Below, one piece after another: positions 52,107 to 60,635 of a stretch of 64,000 nt of DNA. The position numbers and the translations under genes are program-made. How positions within the stretch are numbered: position 1 is the stretch's first letter; the number at the start of each line of letters is the position of its first letter. This DNA comes from Actinomycetota bacterium (GTDB taxonomy: Bacteria > Actinomycetota > Thermoleophilia > Solirubrobacterales > 70-9). Below the pieces are notes generated by a model that saw only the letters and a list, made by a program, of their open reading frames with translations, did not search any database and was not told the origin of the DNA. The DNA lies in the NCBI GenBank assembly GCA_018268415.1, contig JAFDWO010000043.1, positions 1 to 64,000 on the forward strand, in the 5' to 3' direction.

Positions 52107-53432
52107 GTGAAGCGCTTCCACGTCACCACCTTCGGGTGCCAGATGAACGTGCATGACTCGGAGCGGATGCGGGGCATGCTCACCTCGCTCGGCTACGAAG
52201 AGGCGGCCGAGCGGTCCGAGGCCGACCTGATCCTCTTCAACACCTGCTCGATCCGCGAGTCGGCCGACAGCCGCTTCATCGCCCACCTCGGCGAGGCCAA
52301 GCGGCTGAAGAGCGAAGACCCGTCCCGAACGGTCGGCGTCGGCGGCTGCTGGGCCCAGTCGGTGAAGGACGAAGTCTTCGAGCGCTTCCCGTTCGTTGAC
52401 GTCGCCTTCGGCCCGGGCCAGATCCACAAGTTGGCCGAGTTCCTCAACTCCGACTCGCTCACCGCCCAGGGGTACTTCGAGTTCGAGGACTTCTCCGGCC
52501 ACCTGCCGGCCCGCCGCGAGCGCGAGTTCCAGGGCTGGCTGCAGATCTCGCAGGGCTGCAACTGCGTCTGCTCTTACTGCATCGTGCCCTCGACCCGTGG
52601 CCGCGAGGTCAGCCGCGATCCGGCCGAGCTGCTGGCCGAGGCCGAGGCGCTGGCCGCCGACGGGGTGCGCGAGGTCACGCTGCTGGGCCAGAACGTCAAC
52701 AGCTACGGCCGTGACCTACCCCCCGCGAGCCGCCTGACCTTCGCCGAGCTGCTCGCCGGGGTGGACGCGGTGCCCGGGATCGATCGGATCCGCTACACCA
52801 GCCCGCACCCGAAGGACATGAAAGAGGACGTGATCCGTGCGCACGCGGAGCTGCCATCCCTCTGCGAGCAGATCCACCTGCCGCTTCAATCGGGTTCGAG
52901 CGCGGTGCTGAAGCGGATGCGCCGCACCTACAACCGCGAGCGTTATATGGACCGCGTCGCGCTGATCCGCGAGCACGTTCCCGACTGCGCGATCACCACC
53001 GACATCATCGTCGGCTTTCCCGGCGAGACGGAGGCCGATTTCGCCGAGACCCTCGAAGTCGCGGAGGAGGTCGCCTACGACGGCGCCTTCACCTTCATCT
53101 TCAGCCCGCGCCGCGAAACCGCGGCGGCGACGATGGACGGGCAGCTCCCTCACCCGGTGAAGGTCGAGCGCATGGAACGCCTGGTCGAGGTGGTCCAGCG
53201 GCGGGCAGCGGAGCGCGCGCAGAGGTTCGTCGGGCGGACGATGGAGGTGCTGGTCGAGGGGCCCAGCCGGACCGACCCGGCGCGGTTGCGCGGGCGGACC
53301 CGGCACAACAAGGCGGTCAACTTCGAAGGGTTCGCGCAGCCAGGCGAATTGGTGGACGTGGAGATTGCCTCGGCGACCTCGCAGACGCTGTCGGGCATCT
53401 CGGTAAAGCCGCTCACTCAAATTTCTCTTTGA
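52107..53432 (+). CDS. miaB: tRNA-2-methylthio-N6-dimethylallyladenosine synthase MiaB
   Basis: 441 residues. UPF0004 domain: TFGCQMNVHDSERM with further Cys in NTCSIRE and GGCWAQ (auxiliary cluster). Radical SAM domain: QGCNCVCSYCIVPSTRG (Cys-x3-Cys-x2-Cys) and LLGQNVNSYG. TRAM domain at the C-terminus. It adds methylthio to i6A37. GTG 52107 lies 6 nt after TACCCT. Adjacent miaA makes its substrate. Confidence 0.95.
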   Translation: MKRFHVTTFGCQMNVHDSERMRGMLTSLGYEEAAERSEADLILFNTCSIRESADSRFIAHLGEAKRLKSEDPSRTVGVGGCWAQSVKDEVFERFPFVDVAFGPGQIHKLAEFLNSDSLTAQGYFEFEDFSGHLPARREREFQGWLQISQGCNCVCSYCIVPSTRGREVSRDPAELLAEAEALAADGVREVTLLGQNVNSYGRDLPPASRLTFAELLAGVDAVPGIDRIRYTSPHPKDMKEDVIRAHAELPSLCEQIHLPLQSGSSAVLKRMRRTYNRERYMDRVALIREHVPDCAITTDIIVGFPGETEADFAETLEVAEEVAYDGAFTFIFSPRRETAAATMDGQLPHPVKVERMERLVEVVQRRAAERAQRFVGRTMEVLVEGPSRTDPARLRGRTRHNKAVNFEGFAQPGELVDVEIASATSQTLSGISVKPLTQISL

Positions 53433-53436
53433 GAAA

Positions 53437-54198
53437 GTGGAAGCCGTTCGGGGCTTCACCGAGACGCCCTTGAAAGTCCTGGCCATCTTCGGGCCCACCG
53501 GGGTCGGCAAGACCGGCGTCGCCGTGGAGCTCGCGAGCCTCCTGCGTGAGAAGGGCGAGGATCCCGTGGCGATCAACTGCGACGCGCTGCAGGTCTACGC
53601 AGGGCTCGACGTACTGACCGGGGCGGCGAGCGCGGCCGAGCGCGAGGTGCTGCCGCACGAGCTGCTCGGAATCGTGCCGATCACCGAGGACTTCTCGATC
53701 CACGAGTACATGCCGCTGGCCCACCGGGCGATCGACGCGGCGCTGGCCGCCGGGCGGACGCCGATCGTGGTCGGCGGCACCGGGCTCTACCTGCGCGCCG
53801 CGCTCGCCGACCTCTCGCTGCGCAAGGTTCCCGCCTTCTCGGAGGAGTCGGAGCTGTGGTCGGGAGAGACCCGTCACCCGACCCGGATCTTCGGCCTCGA
53901 CATGGACCGGGCGCGGCTCTACGAGCGGATCAACGCCCGCGTCGACGCGATCGTCGCGGAGGGCGGGGAGGAGGAGGCGCGCCGCGCCGACGCCCTCGGC
54001 CCCGGCCGCACCGCCCGCAAGGCCCTCGGCCTGAACGAAATCCTCGCCGGCGATCTGGAGACGATGAAGCGCCGCTCCCGCAACTACGCGCGCCGCCAGC
54101 TCACCTGGATGCGCAAAATCCCCGACTTGACCACGATCGACCGCACCAACCTCACCGACCACCAGGTCGCCATGTTGATGGGCCGAAAACTCAAGTAG
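53437..54198 (+). CDS. miaA: Compact tRNA dimethylallyltransferase MiaA
   Basis: 253 residues, against about 300-315 normally. The P-loop IFGPTGVGKTGVAVELA, substrate motif NCDALQVYAGLDVLT and VVGGTGLYLRAAL are intact, as are LGLNEILAGD and RNYARRQLTWMRKI. The roughly 60-residue segment that usually follows GTGLYLRALL (including the conserved DP..A..IHPND.RR..RALE block) is missing; the sequence passes directly from LADLSLRKVPAFSEES to the GLDMDRARLYERI strand. The last residues (MLMGRKLK) and the stop are encoded by palindromic repeat family A. Activity is probable but unproven. Confidence 0.88.
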   Translation: MEAVRGFTETPLKVLAIFGPTGVGKTGVAVELASLLREKGEDPVAINCDALQVYAGLDVLTGAASAAEREVLPHELLGIVPITEDFSIHEYMPLAHRAIDAALAAGRTPIVVGGTGLYLRAALADLSLRKVPAFSEESELWSGETRHPTRIFGLDMDRARLYERINARVDAIVAEGGEEEARRADALGPGRTARKALGLNEILAGDLETMKRRSRNYARRQLTWMRKIPDLTTIDRTNLTDHQVAMLMGRKLK

Positions 54199-54222
54199 GG
54201 CTTGAGTTTTCGGCCCATCAAC
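54174..54222. repeat. Dispersed palindromic repeat, family A, copy 2
   Basis: Perfect 22-bp inverted repeat (54174-54195 and 54201-54222) with a 5-nt loop TAGGG that contains the miaA stop codon. The first 20 nt of the arm are identical to the copy at 7784, and CAT precedes both copies. Confidence 0.93.
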
Positions 54223-54263
54223 CGAGGCGGCGCGCAAATGTGTGACGCAATAGGGTCCGCGCC

Positions 54264-55109
54264 GTGAAATTCGAGAAGTGGCAAGCGCTAGGCAATGACT
54301 ATCTGATCCTCGAGGCGACCGAGCTTCCCTGGGAGCTCACGGCCGCTCGGGTCGAGTGGCTCTGCGATCCGCACTTCGGGGTCGGCTCCGATGGCATCCT
54401 GCTCCTCTCGCGAAGCGACGATCCGGAGTTCGTCGCGAACCTGCGGATCTTCAACCCGGACGGCTCGGAGGCCGAGCTCTCGGGCAACGGGGCCCGGGAG
54501 GCGATCCTCTACCTGCGCCGGCACGGTTGGACGGACGCCGAGGAGTTCGCGATCTCCACTGTCGCCGGCCCGATCCGGCCGACGATCACCGGCGAGCTGA
54601 CCTGCTCGGTCGACATGGGCAAAGCGTCGACCAGCTCGAAGGACTTCCCGTCCGGCGGCCCCGACGGTCGCGGCACGGTGCGCTCCGCCGGGCGCGAGTG
54701 GGAGTTCCAGCACGTCTCCATCGGCAACCCGCAGTGCGCGATCGTCGTCGACCCGGTCGAGCTGGCCGACCTCGACCTGGAGCTGGTCGGGCCGGAGATC
54801 GAAGGCTCGACGCTCTTCCCGCACCGCACCAACGTCTCCTTCCTGGCGATCGACGGCAGTCGCGTTCGCGCCCGCATCTTCGAGCGCGGCGTGGGGGAGA
54901 CGCTGTCCTCCGGGACCGGGGCCTCCGGCGCCGCCGTCACCGCCTTCCTGCGCGGCGCGGCGAGCCCGATCACGGTCGAGCTCGACGGCGGCGAGCTGAC
55001 CGTGGCGGTCGGCGAGGACCTCTCGGTGCGGCTCGACGGCTGGGCCGAGCCGGTCTACGCGGGTGAGGCCTCGCCGGAGCTGCTCGCCGCCCTCGGCGAG
55101 CAGGACTGA
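54264..55109 (+). CDS. dapF: Diaminopimelate epimerase homologue with both catalytic Cys replaced by Ser
   Basis: A 281-residue DapF fold: KWQALGNDYLILE, FGVGSDGILLL, FNPDGSEAEL, IGNPQCAIV, FERGVGETL. In DapF the two acid/base cysteines lie in CGNG and CG(T/S)GA. Here these read Ser73-GNG (codon TCG at 54480) and Ser216-GTGAS (codon TCC at 54909). All other fold motifs are retained, so it is not a decayed gene. It may be an epimerase with altered chemistry, a dehydratase-like variant, or a non-catalytic protein. GTG 54264 lies 7 nt after TAGGGT. LL-DAP aminotransferase follows. Confidence 0.9.
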   Translation: MKFEKWQALGNDYLILEATELPWELTAARVEWLCDPHFGVGSDGILLLSRSDDPEFVANLRIFNPDGSEAELSGNGAREAILYLRRHGWTDAEEFAISTVAGPIRPTITGELTCSVDMGKASTSSKDFPSGGPDGRGTVRSAGREWEFQHVSIGNPQCAIVVDPVELADLDLELVGPEIEGSTLFPHRTNVSFLAIDGSRVRARIFERGVGETLSSGTGASGAAVTAFLRGAASPITVELDGGELTVAVGEDLSVRLDGWAEPVYAGEASPELLAALGEQD

Positions 55110-55138
55110 CCGGCCCGGCTTCCCGCCCGAGCTTTCGT

Positions 55139-55144
55139 TAGCTT
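55139..55144 (+). promoter_or_regulatory. -10 box for dapL (leaderless arrangement)
   Basis: TAGCTT, 8 nt before ATG 55153, identical to the ligT -10. No Shine-Dalgarno sequence intervenes. Confidence 0.5.
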
Positions 55145-55152
55145 TCCGCGCC

Positions 55153-56322
55153 ATGCCTATCGCCGAGCCCTCCAAGCGCCTCCAGCAGATCCCGCCCTAC
55201 ATGTTCCAGGAACTGGAGCGCCGGATCGCCGAGAAGAAGGCGGCGGGCATCGACGTGATCAGCCTTGGCATCGGCGATCCCGACATGCCCACCTACGGCT
55301 ACATCGTCGACGCGATGCAGAAGGCCGTGGCCGATCCGGCGACCCACCAGTACCCGTCCAACCGCGGTCGCGAGGACTTCCGCCAGGCCTTTGCCGACTT
55401 CTACGACCGTCGCTTCGGCGTCGAGATCGATCCGGCCGACGAGGTGATCCCGGCGATCGGCGCCAAGGAGTGCATCTACAACCTCTGCAACGCCTTCCTC
55501 GACCCCGGCGACGTGGCCCTGGCAAGCGACCCGGGCTACCCGGTCTATACCGGCGGCCCGCTGCTCCACGGCGCCGCCGCCGAGCTGATGCCGCTCGTCC
55601 CCGAGAAGGGCTTCGCGCCCGATCTGGCGGCGATCTCGCCGGAGATCGCGTCCAAGGCGCGCCTGATGTTCATCAACTTCCCCAACAACCCGACCGGCGC
55701 GATCGTCCCCGACGGCTTCTTCGAGGAAGTGATCGAGTTCGCCCGCGAGCATGAGATTCTCGTCGTCCACGACAACGCCTACTCGGAGACCACCTACGAC
55801 GGTTACGTGGCGCCGAGCTTTCTGGCGACGCCGGGGGCCAAGGAGGTCGGGGTCGAGGTCTTCTCCGTCTCCAAGGGCTACAACATGACCGGCTGGCGTT
55901 GTGCCGCCATCCTCGGCCACCCGGAGGCGATCCAGAGCTACTGGCGACTGAAGACCAACGTCGATTCAGGCCTTTTCGAGGCGGTCCAGATCGCCGGCGC
56001 GACCGCGATCTCCGGCCCCCAGGAGCCGCTGGCCGAGATGAACGCCACCTACCAGCGGCGGCGTGATCTGGTCGTCTCCGCCCTCGGCGCCATCGGCGTC
56101 GACGTCACCCCGCCGAAGGGCACGATCTACGTCTGGGCCCCGGTCCCGAGCGGCCACACCTCGACCTCCTTCGCCGAGACCGTCCTCGAAGAGGCCGCGG
56201 TGGTCGTCTCGCCCGGCTCGATGTACGGCCCCAGCGGCGAGGGCTTCTTCCGGATCTCGCTCACCACCCCCGACGACCGGATCGAAGAGGCCGTCGAGCG
56301 GATGCGCGAGCACCTGGCCTAG
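55153..56322 (+). CDS. dapL: LL-diaminopimelate aminotransferase (class I/II PLP)
   Basis: A 389-residue fold-type I aminotransferase. The N-terminus RLQQIPPYMFQELERRIAEKK and ISLGIGDPDMPT match the DapL/bacterial DapL2 group; the Asn/Pro motif is INFPNNPTGA, the PLP Lys is Lys241 in SVSKGYNMTGWR, and Arg386-type substrate site is in FFRISLTTPDDRI. It converts tetrahydrodipicolinate directly to LL-diaminopimelate. Other aspartate-type aminotransferase functions are possible, but the dapF-like neighbour supports DapL. Its stop overlaps that of the convergent MBL gene. Confidence 0.85.
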   Translation: MPIAEPSKRLQQIPPYMFQELERRIAEKKAAGIDVISLGIGDPDMPTYGYIVDAMQKAVADPATHQYPSNRGREDFRQAFADFYDRRFGVEIDPADEVIPAIGAKECIYNLCNAFLDPGDVALASDPGYPVYTGGPLLHGAAAELMPLVPEKGFAPDLAAISPEIASKARLMFINFPNNPTGAIVPDGFFEEVIEFAREHEILVVHDNAYSETTYDGYVAPSFLATPGAKEVGVEVFSVSKGYNMTGWRCAAILGHPEAIQSYWRLKTNVDSGLFEAVQIAGATAISGPQEPLAEMNATYQRRRDLVVSALGAIGVDVTPPKGTIYVWAPVPSGHTSTSFAETVLEEAAVVVSPGSMYGPSGEGFFRISLTTPDDRIEEAVERMREHLA

Positions 56323-57158
56323 GCGCCTTCGCGCTCCGCCTTCTTGCGCCGATAACGATCCCAGCCCAGCCACTGGTGGGGGATGGGGACGGCCTGGCTC
56401 AGGGCGGCGGCAAGCTCGGGGCCGAAGCCCTCGACAAGCCGTTGCCCGATGTCGGCCTCGTAGGCCGCCTGGTCCATCCGCCCCGACCGCTCGAACTCCT
56501 CGCGCAGCCGGCGGCGCAGCTCGGCGAGATGGGCGGGCGGGTCGTCGACCAGGCCGAAGTGGGCGATGGCGAGGCGCTCCGGCCCCCAACCTTCGATTAC
56601 CGCGATCGACCCTTCCCAGAGCTCGAGGTCGATGTCCGGGGGTGGGGTCGGCGGCACCACCATCGTGGCCGGCGGGATGCGACAGGCGGCGACGTCGCCG
56701 ACGAAGGCGGTGCCGGTCTCCTCGTGCAGATAGCTGACGTGGTGGGAGGCGTGGCCGGGCGTGTAGGCGACCCGCATGCCCCCGACCGTCTCACCGCCCG
56801 CGAGCGTCGTCACGTTCGCCTCCGGAACCGGCAGGATCTCACCCCAAAGTTCGTCCATCCGGTCCCCGTAGATCATCGTCGCGCTCCGCACCAGACGAGA
56901 GGGATCGACGAGGTGGGGGGCGCCGCGCTCGTGGACGTAGACCGGTAGCTCGGGCCAGCGGGCAACCAGCGCGCCGGTGGCGGCGGCGTGGTCGAGGTGG
57001 ATGTGGGTGAGGAGAATCGCCTCGGGACGTCGGTCGTCGAGCTTCTCCAACAGCGTGCGCAGGGAGGACTCCGGACCGGGGTCGACGAGCATGCCGTCGA
57101 CCTCCCAGCAGCCGATGATGTTGGGATTGCCGAGGTGCTCGACGTCGATTACGCGCAT
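56319..57158 (-). CDS. MBL-fold metallo-hydrolase
   Basis: 279 residues. Metal ligands are in LLTHIHLDHAAATGAL, YTPGHASHHVSYL, VGDVAACR and AIAHFGLVDD. The region resembles the glyoxalase II-like/hydroxyacylglutathione hydrolase-like group but the substrate is unknown. ATG 57158 is 6 nt after a TAGTCT that overlaps the stop codon of the upstream SDR gene. It is convergent with dapL, the two stops sharing CTAG. Confidence 0.85.
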   Translation of the reverse strand: MRVIDVEHLGNPNIIGCWEVDGMLVDPGPESSLRTLLEKLDDRRPEAILLTHIHLDHAAATGALVARWPELPVYVHERGAPHLVDPSRLVRSATMIYGDRMDELWGEILPVPEANVTTLAGGETVGGMRVAYTPGHASHHVSYLHEETGTAFVGDVAACRIPPATMVVPPTPPPDIDLELWEGSIAVIEGWGPERLAIAHFGLVDDPPAHLAELRRRLREEFERSGRMDQAAYEADIGQRLVEGFGPELAAALSQAVPIPHQWLGWDRYRRKKAEREGA

Positions 57159-57167
57159 GGACGCAGA

Positions 57168-58163
57168 CTAGGCGGCGGAGCCGGCGGGCAGCCTGCCCTC
57201 CGCCTCGAGCATCGCGTGAATGCCCTCCTGGAGGCCGCGCGGCTCGTATCCCAGCTCCCGCGTGGCCTTCTCGTGGTTCGCCCAGAAGGTGACGCCGTCG
57301 GCGGAGGCGATCAGCTCGCGCAGGTTGGGCGGCTGGTTCATCACCTTCCCGACCAGCCCGCCGAACGGGGTCATCAACTTCATCAGCCCGGTCGGCAGGG
57401 CGTGCTTTGGCGCCTTCCTGCCGGTCTCGCCGGCAACGACGTCGATCGCTTCGCGCACCGTCGTCACCGGCCCGCTGATCACGTAGGCCTCGCCGGCCCT
57501 GCCCTTGTCGAGCCCGAGCAGGATCCCGGCGGCGATGTCCTCGACGTGGGTCAGGCAGATGCCGAGGTCCGGGAAGGGGATCAGCGGCATCTTGCCTTCG
57601 AGGAACTGGTCGAGCAGGCGGCCGGTTGCCGATTCGTCGCCAGGACCGTACACCCCGCCGGGCTGGACGATCACGCAAGGGAGTCCCTCGCCGATCAGCC
57701 GCTTGGCGACCTGGTGGGCTTCCCACTTCGTCTTCTCGTACTCGGAGGTGAAGTTGTCGGCCGGGTTCTCGTACGTCTCGTCGACGACCCGGCCGTGGGT
57801 GTTGCCGAAGACGCCCACGGTGGAGACGTAGACGACCTTCGCGATCCCGGCCTCCAGGGCGGCGCCGAGCACCCGTTCGGTGCCGCCGACGTTCGCTTCC
57901 TGCATCGGCCGGCGCTCGCTCGCCGGGATCCCGACCTCGTAGACGGCCGCCGCGTGGATCACCGCGTCACAGCCCTCCATGCCCGCGCGAATCGCCGGTT
58001 CGTCGTTCAGGTCCCCGCGGACGATGGCGCAGCCGAGCTCCTCGAGCGCCGCGCCCTTGGCGGGATTGCGCACGAGTGCCACGACATCGTCGCCGCGGGC
58101 GCGCAATTGCCGCACGACGGCACCGCCGATGAAACCCGTCCCTCCCGTGACGAAGACCTTCAC
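57168..58163 (-). CDS. NAD-dependent epimerase/dehydratase (extended SDR, dihydroflavonol reductase-like)
   Basis: 331 residues. Rossmann motif VTGGTGFIGGAVVRQL, the NAD contact HAAAVYE, catalytic Ser in VYVSTVGVFG and Tyr-x-x-x-Lys in EYEKTKWEAH. It is closest to the dihydroflavonol 4-reductase/HpnA-like SDRs. The substrate is unknown. The start is GTG 58163, the first codon before the Rossmann strand, 7 nt after TAAGGT. Confidence 0.87.
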   Translation of the reverse strand: MKVFVTGGTGFIGGAVVRQLRARGDDVVALVRNPAKGAALEELGCAIVRGDLNDEPAIRAGMEGCDAVIHAAAVYEVGIPASERRPMQEANVGGTERVLGAALEAGIAKVVYVSTVGVFGNTHGRVVDETYENPADNFTSEYEKTKWEAHQVAKRLIGEGLPCVIVQPGGVYGPGDESATGRLLDQFLEGKMPLIPFPDLGICLTHVEDIAAGILLGLDKGRAGEAYVISGPVTTVREAIDVVAGETGRKAPKHALPTGLMKLMTPFGGLVGKVMNQPPNLRELIASADGVTFWANHEKATRELGYEPRGLQEGIHAMLEAEGRLPAGSAA

Positions 58164-58170
58164 ACGACCC

Positions 58171-58201
58171 ACCTTAAACGGCCGCGGCGGCGCCGTACAA
58201 T
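58171..58201. promoter_or_regulatory. Back-to-back leaderless promoters of the SDR gene and hflX
   Basis: The 46-bp gap has TAAGGT on the minus strand (58171-58176, 7 nt before GTG 58163) and TACAAT on the plus strand (58196-58201, 8 nt before GTG 58210). A CTTAAA/TTAAAC at the proper plus-strand -35 position overlaps the minus-strand -10, so the two polymerases would compete. Confidence 0.6.
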
Positions 58202-58209
58202 GGGTCGGA

Positions 58210-59544
58210 GTGAGTGGATCGAAGAACGGCCGTGTCATCGAGACGCGGTACGCAGCGCAGAAGGGGAACGGAGCCGGCGTCGTCAACCGCCGCGCGCGTC
58301 AGCGTGCGCTGGCGATCGGCATCATCGACGGCCGCGAGCACGGCGAGCCGCTGGCCGAGCTGAAGGAGCTGCTGCGCACCGCCGGCGTCGCGACCGCCGG
58401 CGTCGCCACCCAGCAGCGCCCGAAACCCGATCCCGACCGTTACTTCGGCCGCGGCCGCCTGGAGGAGCTGAAGGCGCAGATCGCTGCCGATGGCGCCAAC
58501 CTGGTCGCCTGCGACGACGAACTGCTGCCGCGCCAGGAGCGCAACCTGGAGGCGGCGCTGGGCGTGCCGGTGATCGATCGGACCGCCGTGATCCTCGACA
58601 TCTTCGCCGACCACGCCCACTCGGCCGAGGGCAAGCTGCAGGTGGAGCTGGCGCAGCTCGAATACAACATGGCCCGGATGCGGGGCCTGTGGACCCACCT
58701 CGAGCGCCTCGGCGCCGGGCGCATCGACGGCGGGATCGGCACCAGGGGCCCGGGCGAGAGCCAGATCGAGACCGACCGCCGGCTGGCCCGCAACCGGATC
58801 GCCGAGCTGCGGCGGCGCCTTCGCCGCACCGAACGGAACCGTGGCGTGATGCGCGCCGAGCGCGAGCGCTCCTCGATCCCGCGGGTCGCCCTGGCGGGAT
58901 ACACCAACGCCGGCAAGTCGACGCTGCTGAACGCGCTGACCGGCGCCGAGGTGGGCGTCGCCAACCGGCTCTTCGAGACGCTCGACCCGACCACCCGGAG
59001 CTTCGAGCTCTCCGGTCGCGATTACCTGCTTACCGACACGGTGGGCTTCATCGAGAAGCTGCCCCACCAGTTGGTCGAGGCCTTCAAGGCGACGCTCGAG
59101 GAGACGACGCTGGCCGACCTGGTCGTCCACGTCGTTGACGCGTCCGAGACCGAAGAGCGACGAATGCTCGACATGCGCGCGGTGGACGAGGTGCTGGAGG
59201 AGATCGGTGCGGGGGAGACGCCGCGCCTCCTGGTCCTCAACAAGGCCGACCTGCTGGACGAGGACGAGCGCCACGAGGTCGTCCTCGCGCATCCCGACGC
59301 GGTGCTGGTCTCGGCCCTCGCCGGCGAGGGGCTCGACGAGCTGCGCGAGCGGATCGAGAAGGCGTTCGCCGAGACGCTGACCGAGGTCGAGCTGCTGATC
59401 CCCTACAGCGAGGGCGGCCGCCTGCACGAGCTGCACGAAGTGGCGGGCGAGCTGGAGCGGACCGACCGCGCCGACGGGGTCCTCGTCCACGCCCGCGTCC
59501 CATCCGCAGAGCTGCACCGCTTCAACGACCTCGCCGTCGCCTGA
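58210..59544 (+). CDS. hflX: Ribosome-associated GTPase HflX
   Basis: 444 residues. The HflX N-domain ([49 protein letters not shown]) is followed by the G domain with [31 protein letters not shown] and NKADL. It splits stalled ribosomes under stress. The start is GTG 58210 set by promoter and family N-terminus. Its stop codon lies at the outer edge of a 100-nt hairpin. Confidence 0.94.
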   Translation: MSGSKNGRVIETRYAAQKGNGAGVVNRRARQRALAIGIIDGREHGEPLAELKELLRTAGVATAGVATQQRPKPDPDRYFGRGRLEELKAQIAADGANLVACDDELLPRQERNLEAALGVPVIDRTAVILDIFADHAHSAEGKLQVELAQLEYNMARMRGLWTHLERLGAGRIDGGIGTRGPGESQIETDRRLARNRIAELRRRLRRTERNRGVMRAERERSSIPRVALAGYTNAGKSTLLNALTGAEVGVANRLFETLDPTTRSFELSGRDYLLTDTVGFIEKLPHQLVEAFKATLEETTLADLVVHVVDASETEERRMLDMRAVDEVLEEIGAGETPRLLVLNKADLLDEDERHEVVLAHPDAVLVSALAGEGLDELRERIEKAFAETLTEVELLIPYSEGGRLHELHEVAGELERTDRADGVLVHARVPSAELHRFNDLAVA

Positions 59545-59640
59545 GCCTGTCCGACGGCGTCTGGCGGTGTCATCGGTCGCTTGCGTGCCGAGCACACCGC
59601 GCTCCCTGTTTCCTGGCCCGACGTCGCCGGACAGGCTCAG
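59541..59640 (+). repeat. Long hairpin after hflX enclosing repeat family C, copy 2
   Basis: CTGAGCCTGTCCG (59541-59553) pairs perfectly with CGGACAGGCTCAG (59628-59640), and inner segments to 59565/59616 extend the stem with two mismatches. The 50-nt loop carries the family C repeat (59574-59613, 33/40 match to 24482). The left arm begins on the hflX stop codon and the right arm ends at the dut -10 box. Confidence 0.85.
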
Positions 59641-59646
59641 TAGGCT
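59641..59646 (+). promoter_or_regulatory. -10 box for dut (leaderless arrangement)
   Basis: TAGGCT directly follows the hairpin and is 7 nt before ATG 59654. Confidence 0.5.
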
Positions 59647-59653
59647 GCGCGCC

Positions 59654-60085
59654 ATGGAACTCGCGGTAACGAAGCTGCACGCCTCGGCGGTACTGCCCAC
59701 CCGCGCCCACCCGGGCGATGCCGGGCTCGACCTTTATTCGATCGAGGAGGCGCACCTCGGCCCCGGCGAGCGCTGGGGCGTCGGCACCGGGATCGCGGTC
59801 GAGATCCCGGTGGGACACGCCGGGCTCGTCCTGCCGCGGTCAGGCCTCGCCCGCGAGCACGGCATCACCCTGGTCAACAGCCCTGGCCTGATCGACGCGG
59901 GCTACCGGGGTGAACTGCGCGTGCTGCTGCTGAACACCGACCCGGCCGAGACGGTCCGGATCGAGGCGGGAGCCCGGATCGCCCAGCTGGTGGTGACGCC
60001 GATCGCCCTCGCCGAACCGGTCGAGGTGGCCGAGCTCAGCGACTCCGCCCGCGGCGACGGCGGCTTCGGCTCCACCGGCCGCTAA
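59654..60085 (+). CDS. dut: dUTP diphosphatase
   Basis: A 143-residue trimeric dUTPase with all five motifs: [47 protein letters not shown] and the C-terminal [11 protein letters not shown] arm. It hydrolyses dUTP to dUMP. The start is ATG 59654; a longer frame begins inside the upstream hairpin. Confidence 0.95.
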   Translation: MELAVTKLHASAVLPTRAHPGDAGLDLYSIEEAHLGPGERWGVGTGIAVEIPVGHAGLVLPRSGLAREHGITLVNSPGLIDAGYRGELRVLLLNTDPAETVRIEAGARIAQLVVTPIALAEPVEVAELSDSARGDGGFGSTGR

Positions 60086-60090
60086 CAGGC

Positions 60091-60135
60091 GGCGGTTCTT
60101 TTTGGCGCTCAGGACGCCATAAGGAACAGCTGGAG
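60091..60135. repeat. Dispersed palindromic repeat, family B, copy 2
   Basis: GTTCTTTTTGGCG (60095-60107) pairs with CGCCATAAGGAAC (60115-60127), two mismatches, 7-nt loop CTCAGGA. The reverse complement of 18003-18051 matches closely over this stretch, including the downstream CAGCTGG. It lies between the convergent dut and marR genes and could act as a terminator for marR on the minus strand. Confidence 0.8.
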
Positions 60136-60145
60136 GAGGGCGGGG

Positions 60146-60574
60146 CTAGACGTCGGCGTCGGCGAGGCGGGCGAGGATGTCGACCGAGCGCTCGATCGTC
60201 TCGCGGTCGGTCTCCGACAGGCCTTCGAGCGCCTTGACCAGCCAGCCCTCACGGGCGGCGCGATCGGCGACGATGCGCGCCTGCCCGGCCGCGGTGAGGC
60301 TGACCAGGGCGCGGCGGCGGTCGTCGGGGTCAGGATTGCGCTCGACCATCCCTTCGCCCTCCAGGTCACCGACCGTCTGCGCCATCGATTGGGGCCGGAC
60401 GCGCAGGGCCTGGGCGAGGTCGGACACGCTGGCAGGCCCTTCGCGGTCGAGTCGGCCGAGCACCCAGGTCTGGGTGAGGGGAAAGAGGTTCTCCGCCCGC
60501 AGGCGGCGGATCAGCTGACCCACGGCGACCCGCAGGTCAGCGGCCAGAGGAGCGATCTCGGTCTGCGTCGGCAC
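60146..60574 (-). CDS. MarR-family transcriptional regulator
   Basis: A 142-residue winged-helix protein: VSDLAQALRVRPQSMAQTVGDLEGEGMVERNPDPDDRRR-type recognition helix and wing (read as VSDLAQALRVRPQSMAQT, then DPDDRRRALVSLT), with helical dimerisation ends. It probably represses itself and the divergent MFS gene. GTG 60574 lies 6 nt after TAAGCT on the minus strand, a leaderless start. Confidence 0.92.
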   Translation of the reverse strand: MPTQTEIAPLAADLRVAVGQLIRRLRAENLFPLTQTWVLGRLDREGPASVSDLAQALRVRPQSMAQTVGDLEGEGMVERNPDPDDRRRALVSLTAAGQARIVADRAAREGWLVKALEGLSETDRETIERSVDILARLADADV

Positions 60575-60580
60575 GGGTCA

Positions 60581-60629
60581 AGCTTACCGCATGCCTACAG
60601 GCAAACTGCACAGGTTACCTGTGTATTAT
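60581..60629. promoter_or_regulatory. Divergent marR/MFS promoters and MarR operator
   Basis: The minus-strand -10 TAAGCT is at 60581-60586 and the plus-strand -10 TATTAT is at 60624-60629 (6 nt before ATG 60636). Between them lie the palindrome CACAGGTTACCTGTG (60609-60623) and a smaller GCCTACAGGC (60593-60602). The larger palindrome occupies the spacer of the MFS promoter, the expected place for repressor binding. Confidence 0.75.
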
Positions 60630-60635
60630 TGAGGC

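Noticed and set aside
54264-55109. dapF as a pseudogene
   Set aside because: The frame is intact and all structural motifs are conserved; only the two catalytic positions changed, both to serine, which does not look like random decay.
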